The notes below the pieces were generated by a model. It did no database searches and was not told the DNA's origin. It worked only from the letters and a program-made list of their open reading frames with translations. A stretch of DNA of 64,000 nucleotides from Xylanibacter muris (GTDB taxonomy: Bacteria > Bacteroidota > Bacteroidia > Bacteroidales > Bacteroidaceae): NCBI RefSeq assembly GCF_013166605.1, contig NZ_JABKKF010000002.1, positions 186,001-250,000 on the forward strand, written 5' to 3'. The position numbers and the translations under genes are program-made. This document shows, one piece after another, positions 35,236 through 43,924 of this stretch; positions within the stretch are counted from its first letter, which is position 1, and each line of letters opens with the position of its first letter.

Positions 35236-36531
35236 ATGAATTTCAGAACACTTGTTATAGCTCTTCTATTGGCTTTTGGATATGCCGGTGCAGGAGCGTC
35301 ACGCCCGGTAAAACGTACGTTGAAGAAAGATACGATGGCAATTGTCAACGCATATATCGATTCTTTGAAAATGAGAAAGCTGTATGTAGACTCACTTGCT
35401 GCAGAGGGAGCCTACAATACCGGTTCGGACGCACGTTATTTTAAGTTGTTCGCTCCTCTTACCTTTTATCATTCTCCGGCTGGAAAATCACTGCTTCTCG
35501 GAAAAGGCGGAGCAGGGGCTGACAGCGTTAACGATGAGATTGACAAGGCTCTGATGGACATTTATCTCACACGTCCGGAACTTGTGATATCCACAGAGAC
35601 CGGCCTTAGAAAGGCCGGTTCCATACGTGATGATTTTGACAAGCCGGTGAGACAGGAGATGGAGCTTGTTGATGTCATATTGCCGGAGAAGGATGAGCCG
35701 GAGACTGTGCCGGAAGGACTTTTTATAAAGAAACCCAATTTTTGGAGTTTCAGCGGTGACAGTTATCTGCAGGTGCTACAGAATTATGTGTCGGATAATT
35801 GGTATAAGGGAGGGGAAAGCAATTATTCTATGGTGGCGAATGTGACTTTGGTGGCGAATTACAATAACAAGAGGAAGCTTAAGTTTGATAATAAACTTGA
35901 GATGAAACTCGGATTTCAGACATCGCCCAGTGATACTCTTCACAAATTCAAACCGAGTGAGGATTTGATCAGATATACCGGCAAGGTTGGTCTTCAGGCC
36001 GCTGACAGATGGTATTATACTTTCCAGCTTTTGGCTTATACGCAATTTGCCAGAGGATTGAAAAGTAATGATAAAAAAGTGTATTCTGACTTCATGTCTC
36101 CTTTTAACTTGAATCTTGGTCTCGGTATGGATTATTCTGTGCGGACAAAGAACAACAGGCTCACAGGAAACATCAACCTCTCATTGCTTTCGTTTAACTT
36201 CAGATATGTTGACCGTAAGAGTCTTGCATCACGTAACGGGGTAAGGGGAGACCATCATACTCTTGAGGATTTCGGTTCCCAACTGACAGCGGATCTTACA
36301 TGGAAAATATCTGAGCAGGTGAAATGGAAAACGCGTCTTTACGGATATACAACTTATAGGCGTGCCCTCATAGAGTGGGAAAATACGTTTACAATAATGA
36401 TAAGTAAGTACATAAGCTCAAATATATTCCTTTATCCGCGCTTTGACGATTCTGCAAAGAAAAAGGACAGCGATATAGGATATTGGCAGTTTAAGGAGTA
36501 CTGTTCTTTTGGTTTTTCATATTCATTCTGA
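35236..36531 (+). CDS. DUF3078 outer-membrane-like protein
   Basis: 431 residues from ATG 35236, giving the signal peptide MNFRTLVIALLLAFGYAGAG. The middle and C-terminal part is the DUF3078 pattern: FWSFSGDSYLQVLQNYVSDN, then WYKGGESNYSMVANVTLVAN, LEMKLGFQTSPSDTLHKFKP and DRWYYTFQLLAYTQFARGL, ending in an aromatic strand CSFGFSYSF as outer-membrane barrels do. The function is unknown, conserved across Bacteroidales. The first 110 residues are a charged, low-complexity N-terminal extension. Confidence 0.9.
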   Translation: MNFRTLVIALLLAFGYAGAGASRPVKRTLKKDTMAIVNAYIDSLKMRKLYVDSLAAEGAYNTGSDARYFKLFAPLTFYHSPAGKSLLLGKGGAGADSVNDEIDKALMDIYLTRPELVISTETGLRKAGSIRDDFDKPVRQEMELVDVILPEKDEPETVPEGLFIKKPNFWSFSGDSYLQVLQNYVSDNWYKGGESNYSMVANVTLVANYNNKRKLKFDNKLEMKLGFQTSPSDTLHKFKPSEDLIRYTGKVGLQAADRWYYTFQLLAYTQFARGLKSNDKKVYSDFMSPFNLNLGLGMDYSVRTKNNRLTGNINLSLLSFNFRYVDRKSLASRNGVRGDHHTLEDFGSQLTADLTWKISEQVKWKTRLYGYTTYRRALIEWENTFTIMISKYISSNIFLYPRFDDSAKKKDSDIGYWQFKEYCSFGFSYSF

Positions 36532-36715
36532 TAGGAAAGATTGAATCCCATATAAAGTTTCCGCAGAACCGTTTCCGATATAACCGTTTCTGTGGATATG
36601 TAATAAAAATTCGTAGTGTGGGTATACCCTGTTCCGCGTAATTTTGATAAAACCTGTAATTTGTTGATACACAATGTGTTGGCGGTAATCAAAAGTGTGC
36701 CAAAAATAAAGGTGC

Positions 36716-36803
36716 CATTCACGCTCGATGAACATGCTATTCACGCTCAATGAATGGCATGTTCATCGAGCGTGAATGGCCTATTCATTGAAAGAGAATT
36801 TTA
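36716..36803. repeat. 22-bp-period repeat array with long inverted repeat
   Basis: Four 22-bp steps start at 36716, 36738, 36760 and 36782, each containing TTCA...TGAA-type dyads (units CATTCACGCTCGATGAACAT.., TATTCACGCTCAATGAATGG.., TGTTCATCGAGCGTGAATGG.., and a degenerate fourth). Units 1 and 3 are inverted to each other: 24 bp at 36714-36737 pair perfectly with 36757-36780. The gap 36532-36713 and 36804-36930 has no other feature. Confidence 0.8.
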
Positions 36804-36930
36804 CATATACCATGATATGTAAATAGATTTCAAAAAATGCATTGATGTGCTTTTTCTGGAAAAGTAACAGGCCTTCTCGCCATGGAAATATCCGAGCAAG
36901 CTTGGCATTGCTCATTTTGCTTATGGAATG

Positions 36931-36969
36931 CGTCTGACACGTGCCAAAGGCACGTCCCTACATGTCGGA
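36931..36969 (-). repeat. Dispersed hairpin repeat, module A copy 5 (inverted)
   Basis: Plus strand CGTCTGACACGTGCC-AAA-GGCACGTCCCTACATGTCGGA. Same ends and loop as the copies at 752-778, 15255-15286 and 15391-15428. Confidence 0.8.
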
Positions 36970-36995
36970 TGATTGCGATAAAAGGATAACACTAT

Positions 36996-37034
36996 AAAAA
37001 AACCGGTGTTATTCCGAAAACAGAATAATACCGG
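36996..37034 (-). terminator. Rho-independent terminator of the DUF1573 gene
   Basis: CCGGTGTTATTC (37003-37014) pairs with GAATAATACCGG (37023-37034) with one G-U; on the minus strand a run of T (plus AAAAAAA at 36996-37002) follows the stem. Confidence 0.88.
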
Positions 37035-37071
37035 CTTGGTTTTACTTATATTCAATCTAAACTGGTGTCTT

Positions 37072-37476
37072 TTATTTCTTTTCCTCTGTCATATTGCCTT
37101 CAATGAAAAGGCGTGTCATTTCCACTGTTCCGTTGGTTCTTACAGTTATGGATTTCTTGAAATATCCCGGAAACTTTCCTGCACCGTTATACGTTACTTT
37201 TAATTGTCCTTTCTCTCCCGGCATTACCGCTGTCTTTGTGTATTCCGGCACAGCGCAACCGCAACTTGCCACAGCCTGATTTATTACAAGCGGTGCGTTT
37301 CCTGTGTTTGTGTATGTGAATACACATGTTACTTTTGGCGATGATTCGGAGAATGTACCGAAATTATGGATTGTTTTATCAAACTTTATCTCAGCCTGTT
37401 TCTTGTCTGTAGCTTGTGCGGCAGCAAAAGTTATTCCGCAAAACACTAAAAGTGTCATTAAAAAAATCCTTTTCAT
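37072..37476 (-). CDS. DUF1573 secreted protein
   Basis: 134 residues from ATG 37476, giving signal peptide MKRIFLMTLLVFCGITFAAA. The domain has KFDKTIHNFGTFSESSPKVT, FTYTNTGNAPLVINQAVASC, GCAVPEYTKTAVMPGEKGQL, and VTYNGAGKFPGYFKKSITVR: the DUF1573 pattern (i-x-d-f-G-x-i and 'SCGC'), an immunoglobulin-like fold of unknown function common in Bacteroidota. A -7 box lies at 37502-37509 (minus). Terminators flank it on both sides. Confidence 0.9.
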   Translation of the reverse strand: MKRIFLMTLLVFCGITFAAAQATDKKQAEIKFDKTIHNFGTFSESSPKVTCVFTYTNTGNAPLVINQAVASCGCAVPEYTKTAVMPGEKGQLKVTYNGAGKFPGYFKKSITVRTNGTVEMTRLFIEGNMTEEKK

Positions 37477-37524
37477 TGCTTTACATTTATTTATTCTGTG
37501 GCAAAAATACATCATTTAAATGAT

Positions 37525-37578
37525 AAAGCGTGTAAATCTGCTGATTGTTTTTTATAAATTAACAGATTTACACGCTTT
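37525..37578. terminator. 16-bp hairpin between the DUF1573 and GH105 genes
   Basis: AAAGCGTGTAAATCTG (37525-37540) pairs exactly with CAGATTTACACGCTTT (37563-37578). It lies 47 bases after the GH105 stop and would end that transcript. Confidence 0.82.
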
Positions 37579-37625
37579 TCATTATTTTTATAAAAGAGGG
37601 AGCCTTTACTTGATGTGTTCGATTT

Positions 37626-38747
37626 CTATTTTCCTAAGAGTTTGTAGTATTCCACAGCTCCGAGAAGGAAGCATCCCACGCCGTAATCATCGAAGTCGGG
37701 CACTTTGTCGTATGTCACAGGCTGTCCGGCGGAAGGGTCTTTGCCTGTTCCCTGTACATATCCGAGGAATCCGTCTTTATGAACGGCATCCTTTGCCATT
37801 GCGTTCCATGCCTTGTCGGCGATGGGGCGGAATGTCTTTTCTTTCAAGTAGCCTTTCTGTAGTCCCCAGCTGATGCCGTAGAGGAACAGGGCTGTACCGG
37901 TAGTTTCCTTTCCTCCGTATGTTACCGGCGATACCAGGCTTACATTCCAGAATCCGTCTTCGCGCTGGCATTTTGACAGGCCGTCGCACATCATCAGGAA
38001 GTCTTTTTTCAGTTCTTTGTATATCTTGTCTTTCGGTGACAGCTGATCCATCACCCTCACGAGTGCGGCTATAACCCATCCGTTGCCTCTTGACCAGTAG
38101 CAGTCCTTTCCGTCTTTTTCCTTATATGGCGGGACATAGTCAGCGTCACGCCACCACAGTCCGTCTTTTTCGTTGAACAGCCCGCCTCCGCATTCGTTTC
38201 TGCTCCATCTGTATAATTTCATTCCGTGTTCGATGTATGAACGGTCACCGGTTATCTTATACATCTGGGCATACACAGGCATAGCCATCTGAATGGCATC
38301 TATCCATGTCCAGTAGTCTATTCTGGTTTCGTTCATCTGTCCACGCAGGTTGTCGCGTGTGGCGAAGAGCATGGTGGAATCGCCTGTCATGACAAACCTG
38401 TCAAGATAAGTCTGGGAACAGCACTGGTCGTCGGCATGACGTGTCGCGATGCCGTTACGCGGAGTCCACTTGTGTGCATTGGCCCATGTGTCGGTATAGT
38501 CTATATATCTTTGTTGTTTGTCCAATCCGTATAATGCCATCAGTCCTTCGTAATACACGGCACGTGTCCAAAGGCTGCTTGGGCGCATACGTTTCACAAA
38601 CGTAGGAGCGGCCGGATCCTGATACTTGGCCATGAAGTAGTCGTTGACGTTTCTTGCCGTATTCAGTACTTCTGTCTGGCTCGGCGATTGGGCTAAGCAC
38701 GTAAGGGAAAGTGCTGCCGCAGAAAGTAGTGTTACAAGTTTTTTCAT
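37626..38747 (-). CDS. GH88/GH105-family unsaturated glucuronyl/galacturonyl hydrolase
   Basis: 373 residues with signal peptide MKKLVTLLSAAALSLTCLAQ. An (alpha/alpha)6 barrel with ATRHADDQCCSQTYLDRF, TWIDAIQMAMPVYAQM (Asp typical of the catalytic region), LWWRDADYVPPYK, and CYWSRGNGWVIAALVRV, which is the common GH105 signature (WsRgnGW). Members remove the 4,5-unsaturated uronic acid left by pectate or rhamnogalacturonan lyases. It is monocistronic and divergent from aspS; the GH78/GH35/GH2 cluster about 10 kb away may serve the same pectic polymers. Confidence 0.88.
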   Translation of the reverse strand: MKKLVTLLSAAALSLTCLAQSPSQTEVLNTARNVNDYFMAKYQDPAAPTFVKRMRPSSLWTRAVYYEGLMALYGLDKQQRYIDYTDTWANAHKWTPRNGIATRHADDQCCSQTYLDRFVMTGDSTMLFATRDNLRGQMNETRIDYWTWIDAIQMAMPVYAQMYKITGDRSYIEHGMKLYRWSRNECGGGLFNEKDGLWWRDADYVPPYKEKDGKDCYWSRGNGWVIAALVRVMDQLSPKDKIYKELKKDFLMMCDGLSKCQREDGFWNVSLVSPVTYGGKETTGTALFLYGISWGLQKGYLKEKTFRPIADKAWNAMAKDAVHKDGFLGYVQGTGKDPSAGQPVTYDKVPDFDDYGVGCFLLGAVEYYKLLGK

Positions 38748-38792
38748 TATTTTAGTAAATTGTTTAATTAGTTGACAAAGGTAGTGAATTTA

Positions 38793-38824
38793 TTTGTAAG
38801 TTTCCGCTTTTTTGTATACTTTTG
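38793..38824 (+). promoter_or_regulatory. Promoter of aspS
   Basis: TTTG (38793-38796), 20-base spacer, TACTTTTG (38817-38824). A divergent minus-strand -7 box (TACCTTTG) for the GH105 gene lies at 38776-38783. As the -7 box covers the TTG at 38822, the aspS start is the ATG at 38861. Confidence 0.8.
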
Positions 38825-38860
38825 CATTTAAGAACAGAAAACTTACTTATATATAATAAT

Positions 38861-40621
38861 ATGTATAGAACAAAAACTTGTGGAGAGTTGCGGCTCTCTG
38901 ATGCAGGAACTGTGGTGACGCTTGCGGGATGGGTTCAGCGTAGCCGTAAGATGGGCGGAATGACATTTGTAGATATACGCGACCGTTACGGCATTACCCA
39001 GCTCGTTTTCAATGAATCGTTGGATAAGGACTTGTGTGACCGTGCCAATAAGCTTGGCCGTGAGTTCTGTATACAGGCGAAAGGCTTGGTGAATGAGCGT
39101 GAGAGCAAAAATGCCAATATGCCTACCGGTGATGTGGAGATTATTGTCAATGAACTGAATGTGCTCAGCGATAGTCTGACGCCTCCTTTCACTATAGAAG
39201 ACAATACTGACGGAGGTGATGATATCCGTATGAAATACCGTTATCTGGATTTACGCCGTAACGCTGTGCGCAAGAATATGGAATTGCGTCACCGTATGAC
39301 GATTCTTATCCGTAACTTTCTCGACTCACATGATTTCATAGAGGTTGAAACTCCAATCCTTATCGGTTCCACACCGGAAGGCGCGCGAGATTTTGTTGTT
39401 CCTTCACGCATGAATCCCGGACAGTTTTATGCCCTTCCTCAGAGTCCGCAGACACTGAAGCAACTTTTGATGGTAAGTGGTTTTGACCGTTATTTCCAGA
39501 TTGCAAAATGTTTCCGTGATGAAGACCTTCGTGCCGACCGTCAGCCGGAGTTTACGCAGATTGACTGTGAAATGAGCTTTGTCGACCAGGACGATGTGAC
39601 GAGTCTTTTTGAGGAAATGGCCCGCCATATCTTTCGCGAAGTTCGCGGAGTGGAGCTTCCTGCAAAGCTCCGCCAGATGACATGGCATGACGCCATGCGT
39701 CTTTACGGTAGCGACAAGCCGGATCTTCGTTTCGGCATGGAGTTTGTTGAGCTGATGGAGGTGTTGAAGGTCGGGGTCTTTCCTGTGTTTGACAATGCGG
39801 AATATATTGGCGGAATATGTGTGCCCGGTTGTGCCGGTTATACGCGCAAGCAGCTTGACCAGCTTACGGACTTCGTTAAGAAACCTCAGGTCGGTGCAAA
39901 AGGACTTGTATATGTGAAGTACAATGAGGACGGGACCGTCAAGTCAAGTATCGATAAATTCTATTCGGCCGATGTGCTTCTTCAGCTGAAAGAAAGAATG
40001 GGGGCGAAAGACGGTGACCTCGTGCTGATACTTTCAGGCGATAATGCCAACAAGACACGCACACAGTTGTGCGCGTTGCGTCTGGAAATGGGCGAGCGTC
40101 TCGGGCTTCGTGACAAGGATAAGTTTGAGTGTCTTTGGATTGTTGATTTCCCGTTGTTTGAATGGAGCGATGAAGAACAGCGTCTTATGGCTACACACCA
40201 TCCGTTCACGATGCCTAATCCGGATGACATTCCGTTGCTTGACATCCATCCGGAACTTGTGCGTGCCAAGGCATACGACTTTGTGTGCAATGGGACAGAG
40301 CTTGGAGGAGGCAGCCTCCGTATACACGATGGCAAGCTCCAGGAAAAGATGTTCGGAATACTCGGTTTTACTCCCGAGAGGGCCATGGCACAGTTCGGTT
40401 TCCTTATCAATGCCTTTAAGTATGGGGCGCCTCCACATGCAGGACTTGCATTCGGTCTTGACCGTTTTGTCAGCATTATGGCAGGTCTTGACTCTATACG
40501 CGACTGTATAGCCTTCCCGAAGAACAACAGCGGCAGAGATGTGATGCTTGATGCTCCGGGTGTATTGGATGAAAAACAGCTTGATGAGCTTCAACTGAAA
40601 GTTGACATACATCAAGAATAA
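38861..40621 (+). CDS. aspS: Aspartyl-tRNA synthetase
   Basis: 586 residues from ATG 38861. Class II synthetase with N-terminal OB fold ([30 protein letters not shown]), motif 1 [20 protein letters not shown], the bacterial-type loop [20 protein letters not shown], motif 2 [20 protein letters not shown], the bacterial insertion domain, and motif 3 [20 protein letters not shown]. It charges tRNA-Asp. Monocistronic with its own promoter. Confidence 0.98.
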   Translation: MYRTKTCGELRLSDAGTVVTLAGWVQRSRKMGGMTFVDIRDRYGITQLVFNESLDKDLCDRANKLGREFCIQAKGLVNERESKNANMPTGDVEIIVNELNVLSDSLTPPFTIEDNTDGGDDIRMKYRYLDLRRNAVRKNMELRHRMTILIRNFLDSHDFIEVETPILIGSTPEGARDFVVPSRMNPGQFYALPQSPQTLKQLLMVSGFDRYFQIAKCFRDEDLRADRQPEFTQIDCEMSFVDQDDVTSLFEEMARHIFREVRGVELPAKLRQMTWHDAMRLYGSDKPDLRFGMEFVELMEVLKVGVFPVFDNAEYIGGICVPGCAGYTRKQLDQLTDFVKKPQVGAKGLVYVKYNEDGTVKSSIDKFYSADVLLQLKERMGAKDGDLVLILSGDNANKTRTQLCALRLEMGERLGLRDKDKFECLWIVDFPLFEWSDEEQRLMATHHPFTMPNPDDIPLLDIHPELVRAKAYDFVCNGTELGGGSLRIHDGKLQEKMFGILGFTPERAMAQFGFLINAFKYGAPPHAGLAFGLDRFVSIMAGLDSIRDCIAFPKNNSGRDVMLDAPGVLDEKQLDELQLKVDIHQE

Positions 40622-40673
40622 CGGCTGTTTTTGAAAAAACGGTTGTAAATCAGCATTTTATGTAATGGAAAAT

Positions 40674-40704
40674 TTTGCTGTTAATAAAAAATAGTTTACT
40701 TTTG
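40674..40704 (+). promoter_or_regulatory. Promoter of the wHTH gene at 40763
   Basis: TTTG (40674-40677), 19-base spacer, TACTTTTG (40697-40704), an exact consensus. Confidence 0.8.
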
Positions 40705-40762
40705 CATCAGAAACGTAAATGGAATATTGAATTATTCGGAAAGCGTATTTAATAAATAAATT

Positions 40763-41059
40763 ATGGCAGAAAAGAAAACTACAAAAAGTGCGGCTGCAAC
40801 AAAGGCAGCTGAAGCAAAAAAAGCAACCGTTAAAAAGACAACAGCTAAGAAAACTGAAGTGGCTTTGAATGCAGAGAATGTCGGTTTCAGAGCCGGTGAT
40901 GTATATCAGGCACTTGCAGCGGAAGGAAAAGCTTTGACATGGAAGGAAATTGCAAAGGTTGCAAAAATGTCGGAAGAAGAGACACTGCTCGGTATGGGCT
41001 GGCTTTTGAAAGAAGGAAAGATACTTGTCTCTGAGGATAACAGAATTACATTGGCATAA
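40763..41059 (+). CDS. Winged-helix DNA-binding protein (DUF2582-like) with Lys-rich tail
   Basis: 98 residues. Residues 1-35 are almost all Ala, Lys and Thr (AEKKTTKSAAATKAAEAKKA, TVKKTTAKKT), like histone H1 tails. Residues ~37-98 form a small winged helix (VGFRAGDVYQALAAEGKALT, WKEIAKVAKMSEEETLLGMG, WLLKEGKILVSEDNRITLA) as in the DUF2582/'winged helix-turn-helix' family. It is likely a small nucleoid-associated or regulatory protein. A strong promoter and a terminator (41080-41116) make it monocistronic. Confidence 0.8.
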   Translation: MAEKKTTKSAAATKAAEAKKATVKKTTAKKTEVALNAENVGFRAGDVYQALAAEGKALTWKEIAKVAKMSEEETLLGMGWLLKEGKILVSEDNRITLA

Positions 41060-41079
41060 TAAATGTAACTTAATAAATG

Positions 41080-41116
41080 AAAGGCTGGTAAACTTAAGTA
41101 TTACCGGCCTTTTTGT
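41080..41116 (+). terminator. Rho-independent terminator after the wHTH gene
   Basis: AAGGCTGGTAA (41081-41091) pairs with TTACCGGCCTT (41101-41111) with one G-U, followed by TTTTG. Confidence 0.88.
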
Positions 41117-41131
41117 TTTTCATATAATATA

Positions 41132-41485
41132 ATGTATATGGCTTACGACCGTCAGATATTGAAAATACTTTCAGAAGTGGGAGAGAGGGGGCTTAGCGTG
41201 CGTCTTTTGGCAAAGAATGTGTACAACATGAACTGCAACCTGTTTTCCTCACAGGATTTCAATGAGGTTTATGCCTATGTACAGCAATATCTGCTGCGTA
41301 ATTCAAAAGGTCCTAATTCTGTCATCGAGCGTACAGACAAGAGAGGGCATTACAGGCTTAATGTGAATAATTCTTCTGATGCCCGTCAGTTGCTTTTTGA
41401 TTTTTCGGAACAGCAGGAGGAACAGGACGGGGCTGTTGACACAAATCCGTATGCGGTAGACATGTCTCTCAGTCTTTTTGACTGA
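41132..41485 (+). CDS. Small hypothetical protein, possibly winged-helix
   Basis: 117 residues (an ATG two codons later, MAYDRQ, is equally possible). The first 75 residues read like a winged helix: DRQILKILSEVGERGLSVRL, LAKNVYNMNCNLFSSQDFNE and YVQQYLLRNSKG, then a strand pair VIERTDKRGHYRLN. The rest is acidic and unstructured (FSEQQEEQDGAVDTNPYAVD). I know it only as a conserved hypothetical of Prevotella/Bacteroides. It begins 16 bases beyond the terminator of the preceding gene. Confidence 0.6.
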   Translation: MYMAYDRQILKILSEVGERGLSVRLLAKNVYNMNCNLFSSQDFNEVYAYVQQYLLRNSKGPNSVIERTDKRGHYRLNVNNSSDARQLLFDFSEQQEEQDGAVDTNPYAVDMSLSLFD

Positions 41486-41532
41486 TTGGATTTTCAGGTA
41501 TGTCCTGTGGCGGAAAGCTATTGGCGATGTCG

Positions 41533-41913
41533 TTATCCGTGTTTCTTCACGAAAAACCTCACAAGTAGAAAATTCAGCGGCATACATATCATATACATCG
41601 GTATGGGTGCCGATGTCTCGGGCACTCCAACCCATATAAAAAAGTTAAGCGTTGCTAACTGCATAAACCAGTTTATTATATGGCTGAGAGCGAATCCTCC
41701 GGCTTTTTTCCTGTTTGGTCTCACTTTGAAGGTGAAGTAGGTTGTCATTATGAAATTAAATATAAAACTTATTGCATAGCCTATTGTCCATGCAATGGAT
41801 GCTCCTGTTACGGTTACCAGTATGTAGTAAATGGCATATTGCACTATAGTGGCGATCGTGCCGGTTATGGCAAACCGTACAAGTTCGTTGTGTTTTATAT
41901 CGTGTATGTTCAT
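41533..41913 (-). CDS. GtrA-family membrane protein
   Basis: 126 residues with four membrane helices. GtrA signature: HNELVRFAITGTIATIVQYA, AWTIGYAISFIFNFIMTTYF, then TFKVRPNRKKAG and the fourth span ending in FLLVRFFVKKHG. Members move or flip undecaprenyl-linked sugars for polysaccharide modification. No gtrB-like partner is adjacent. A -7 box (TAAGTTTG on minus) lies at 41936-41943. Confidence 0.9.
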   Translation of the reverse strand: MNIHDIKHNELVRFAITGTIATIVQYAIYYILVTVTGASIAWTIGYAISFIFNFIMTTYFTFKVRPNRKKAGGFALSHIINWFMQLATLNFFIWVGVPETSAPIPMYMICMPLNFLLVRFFVKKHG

Positions 41914-42127
41914 TGCCTTGTATGCGTTTGGGGTGCAAACTTACAAAATATAATTCTTAAATGCAAATAAACAAGCCTTCTTTCCGTTTTTTTATTGTCG
42001 GAATCAGTATCTGATAATGATACTGGCATTTGACATGTAAGTCATGGCTTTTTTGTTTTATGCTGTTTCTGAAAAGGCAAGAAAAAAGAAAAATGGCAAT
42101 GTTGTTTAAAATTATGAGGCAAAAAAT

Positions 42128-42158
42128 TTTGTGTAATCAAATATAATTACTACCTTTG
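42128..42158 (+). promoter_or_regulatory. Promoter of the tandem tRNA-Lys genes
   Basis: TTTG (42128-42131), 19-base spacer, TACCTTTG (42151-42158), an exact consensus. The first tRNA starts 22 bases downstream. The rest of 41944-42127 shows no gene. Confidence 0.85.
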
Positions 42159-42179
42159 CACCCGCAAACGGAAAATAAT

Positions 42180-42252
42180 GCGCTTGTAGCTCAGTTGGTA
42201 GAGCACCTGACTCTTAATCAGGGTGTCCAGGGTTCGAACCCCTGCAGGCGTA
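42180..42252 (+). tRNA. tRNA-Lys (anticodon CTT), copy 1
   Basis: 73-base cloverleaf: acceptor GCGCTTG/CAGGCGT (with G-U at 1-72 and at 5-68), D-arm GCTC/GAGC, anticodon stem CCTGA/TCAGG around CTCTTAA (anticodon CTT), T-arm CAGGG/CCCTG with loop TTCGAAC. No encoded CCA. Confidence 0.95.
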
Positions 42253-42273
42253 CTTCCGGTGCAGAATATCAAT

Positions 42274-42346
42274 GCGCTTGTAGCTCAGTTGGTAGAGCAC
42301 CTGACTCTTAATCAGGGTGTCCAGGGTTCGAGCCCCTGCAGGCGTA
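42274..42346 (+). tRNA. tRNA-Lys (anticodon CTT), copy 2
   Basis: Identical to the copy at 42180-42252 except one base in the T-loop (TTCGAGC instead of TTCGAAC). A tandem duplicate, 94 bases apart, in one transcription unit. Confidence 0.95.
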
Positions 42347-42350
42347 CAGT

Positions 42351-42392
42351 AAAGAGTCGCGAAACATTATTCAGTTTCGTGACTCTTTTTTT
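42351..42392 (+). terminator. Terminator after the tRNA-Lys pair
   Basis: AAAGAGTC-GC-GAAAC (42351-42365) pairs with GTTTC-GT-GACTCTTT (42374-42388), then TTTTATC. Confidence 0.92.
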
Positions 42393-42477
42393 ATCCTTTT
42401 AAGGATATTCCATTTTTATCCTAATATAATCCATTATATTAATATGTTTTTCTATTATGACAGTGTTGTATAATTGA

Positions 42478-42485
42478 TAACTTTG
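42478..42485 (+). promoter_or_regulatory. -7 box of the sugar MFS gene
   Basis: TAACTTTG matches the consensus, 36 bases before the ATG. No convincing -33 box, which may point to activator-dependent expression. Confidence 0.5.
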
Positions 42486-42520
42486 CATCCGTAATACAAA
42501 ACCTGATTAATTATAATTGT

Positions 42521-43909
42521 ATGAATGTATTTAATAAGAATTTCACTTACTTTATATGTATGGTCTCCGCAATGGGCGGACTGCTGTTTGGTTACGACTG
42601 GGTGGTGATAGGGGGTGCGAAACCGTTTTATGAACTTTATTTTGAGATAGCGGACTCACCGGTGGCCCAAGGTCTGGCGATGACCATTGCCTTGATAGGA
42701 TGTATGCTTGGTGCCATGATGTGCGGATTCCTGGCGGATAGGATAGGGCGTAAGAGGTTGCTTGTTGTTTCTGCGTTTATCTTTCTTTTTTCATCTGTCG
42801 GGACCGGTGCCTTTTCTTCGTTCGTTCCATTCCTTATAGCACGTTTCTTTGGAGGTATAGGAATTGGAGTTGCGTCAGGTCTGTCACCGATGTATATAGC
42901 GGAGGTGGCTCCGTCGCATGTAAGGGGAAAGCTCGTTTCCCTGAATCAGATGACCATCGTACTCGGAATACTCGGAGCTCAGATAACCAACTGGCTGATA
43001 GCAGATGATATTCCGGCAGGATACGGTGATGCAGACATTCTCTTGTCGTGGAACGGGCAGATGGCATGGCGATGGATGTTCTGGGCAGCTGCGGTTCCAT
43101 CGGCTTTGTTCCTTGTATTGGCTTTCTTTATACCGGAAAGCCCCCGTTGGCTTGCGATGAAAAGCCGGGAATCAGATGCCCGTGATGTCCTGATGCGTAT
43201 TGGTGGAAATGAGTATGCCGATGCGGAGCTGGGTGCGGTTAGGGCTGCGAATATTAATGATGCGGGACGGTGCGGACTGAGAATGCTTTTCCGCAAGCCT
43301 TTCCGTAAAGTGCTGCTGGTTGGAGTGGTGATAGCTGTGTTTCAGCAATGGTGCGGCACGAATGTCATATTCAATTATGCGCAGGAGATTTTCCAGTCTG
43401 CAGGATATGAAATCGGTGATGTGCTCTTCAATATAGTGATTACCGGTGTGACGAATGTCATATTCACAATTGTCGCCATCTTCACTGTAGACCGTCTTGG
43501 CAGACGGATGCTTATGCTTTTCGGGGCCGGAGGGTTGTGTGGAATATACCTGACACTCGGAGCGTGCTATTATTTTCATATAACCGGAATTACCACAGTT
43601 GTTATGGTTATGGCAGCAATAGCCTGTTACGCAATGACTCTCGGTCCTTGCACATGGGTGCTCATTTCAGAACTGTTCCCGAATAATGTGAGGGCTGTGG
43701 CTGTTGCTACGTGTACATTGGCATTGTGGATAGGTTCTTCCACACTTACTTTCACTTTCCCGTTCCTGAATGCATCGTTAGGAAGCTATGGCACATTCTG
43801 GATTTATTCTGGAGTATGCATGGCGGGATTTATATTCTTTATAATAAGACTGCCTGAGACAAAAGGCAAATCTTTGGAAAATCTTCAAAAAGAACTCATA
43901 GATAAATAA
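42521..43909 (+). CDS. Sugar porter (MFS, GLUT/XylE-like)
   Basis: 462 residues with 12 spans. Sugar-porter motifs are clear: GGLLFGYDWVVIGGAKPF in span 1, GFLADRIGRKRLLVVSAF (G-x-x-x-D-R-x-GRR/K), FGGIGIGVASGLSPMYIAEV, APSHVRGKLVSLNQ, FIPESPRWLAM, DRLGRRMLMLFG and RLPETKGKSLE at the end. It imports a monosaccharide by proton symport. It leads a cluster with DUF5107-TPR, GH78, GH35 and GH2 genes, so galactose, rhamnose or a related hexose/pentose is likely. Confidence 0.93.
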   Translation: MNVFNKNFTYFICMVSAMGGLLFGYDWVVIGGAKPFYELYFEIADSPVAQGLAMTIALIGCMLGAMMCGFLADRIGRKRLLVVSAFIFLFSSVGTGAFSSFVPFLIARFFGGIGIGVASGLSPMYIAEVAPSHVRGKLVSLNQMTIVLGILGAQITNWLIADDIPAGYGDADILLSWNGQMAWRWMFWAAAVPSALFLVLAFFIPESPRWLAMKSRESDARDVLMRIGGNEYADAELGAVRAANINDAGRCGLRMLFRKPFRKVLLVGVVIAVFQQWCGTNVIFNYAQEIFQSAGYEIGDVLFNIVITGVTNVIFTIVAIFTVDRLGRRMLMLFGAGGLCGIYLTLGACYYFHITGITTVVMVMAAIACYAMTLGPCTWVLISELFPNNVRAVAVATCTLALWIGSSTLTFTFPFLNASLGSYGTFWIYSGVCMAGFIFFIIRLPETKGKSLENLQKELIDK

Positions 43910-43924
43910 ACCTATAATATTTTT

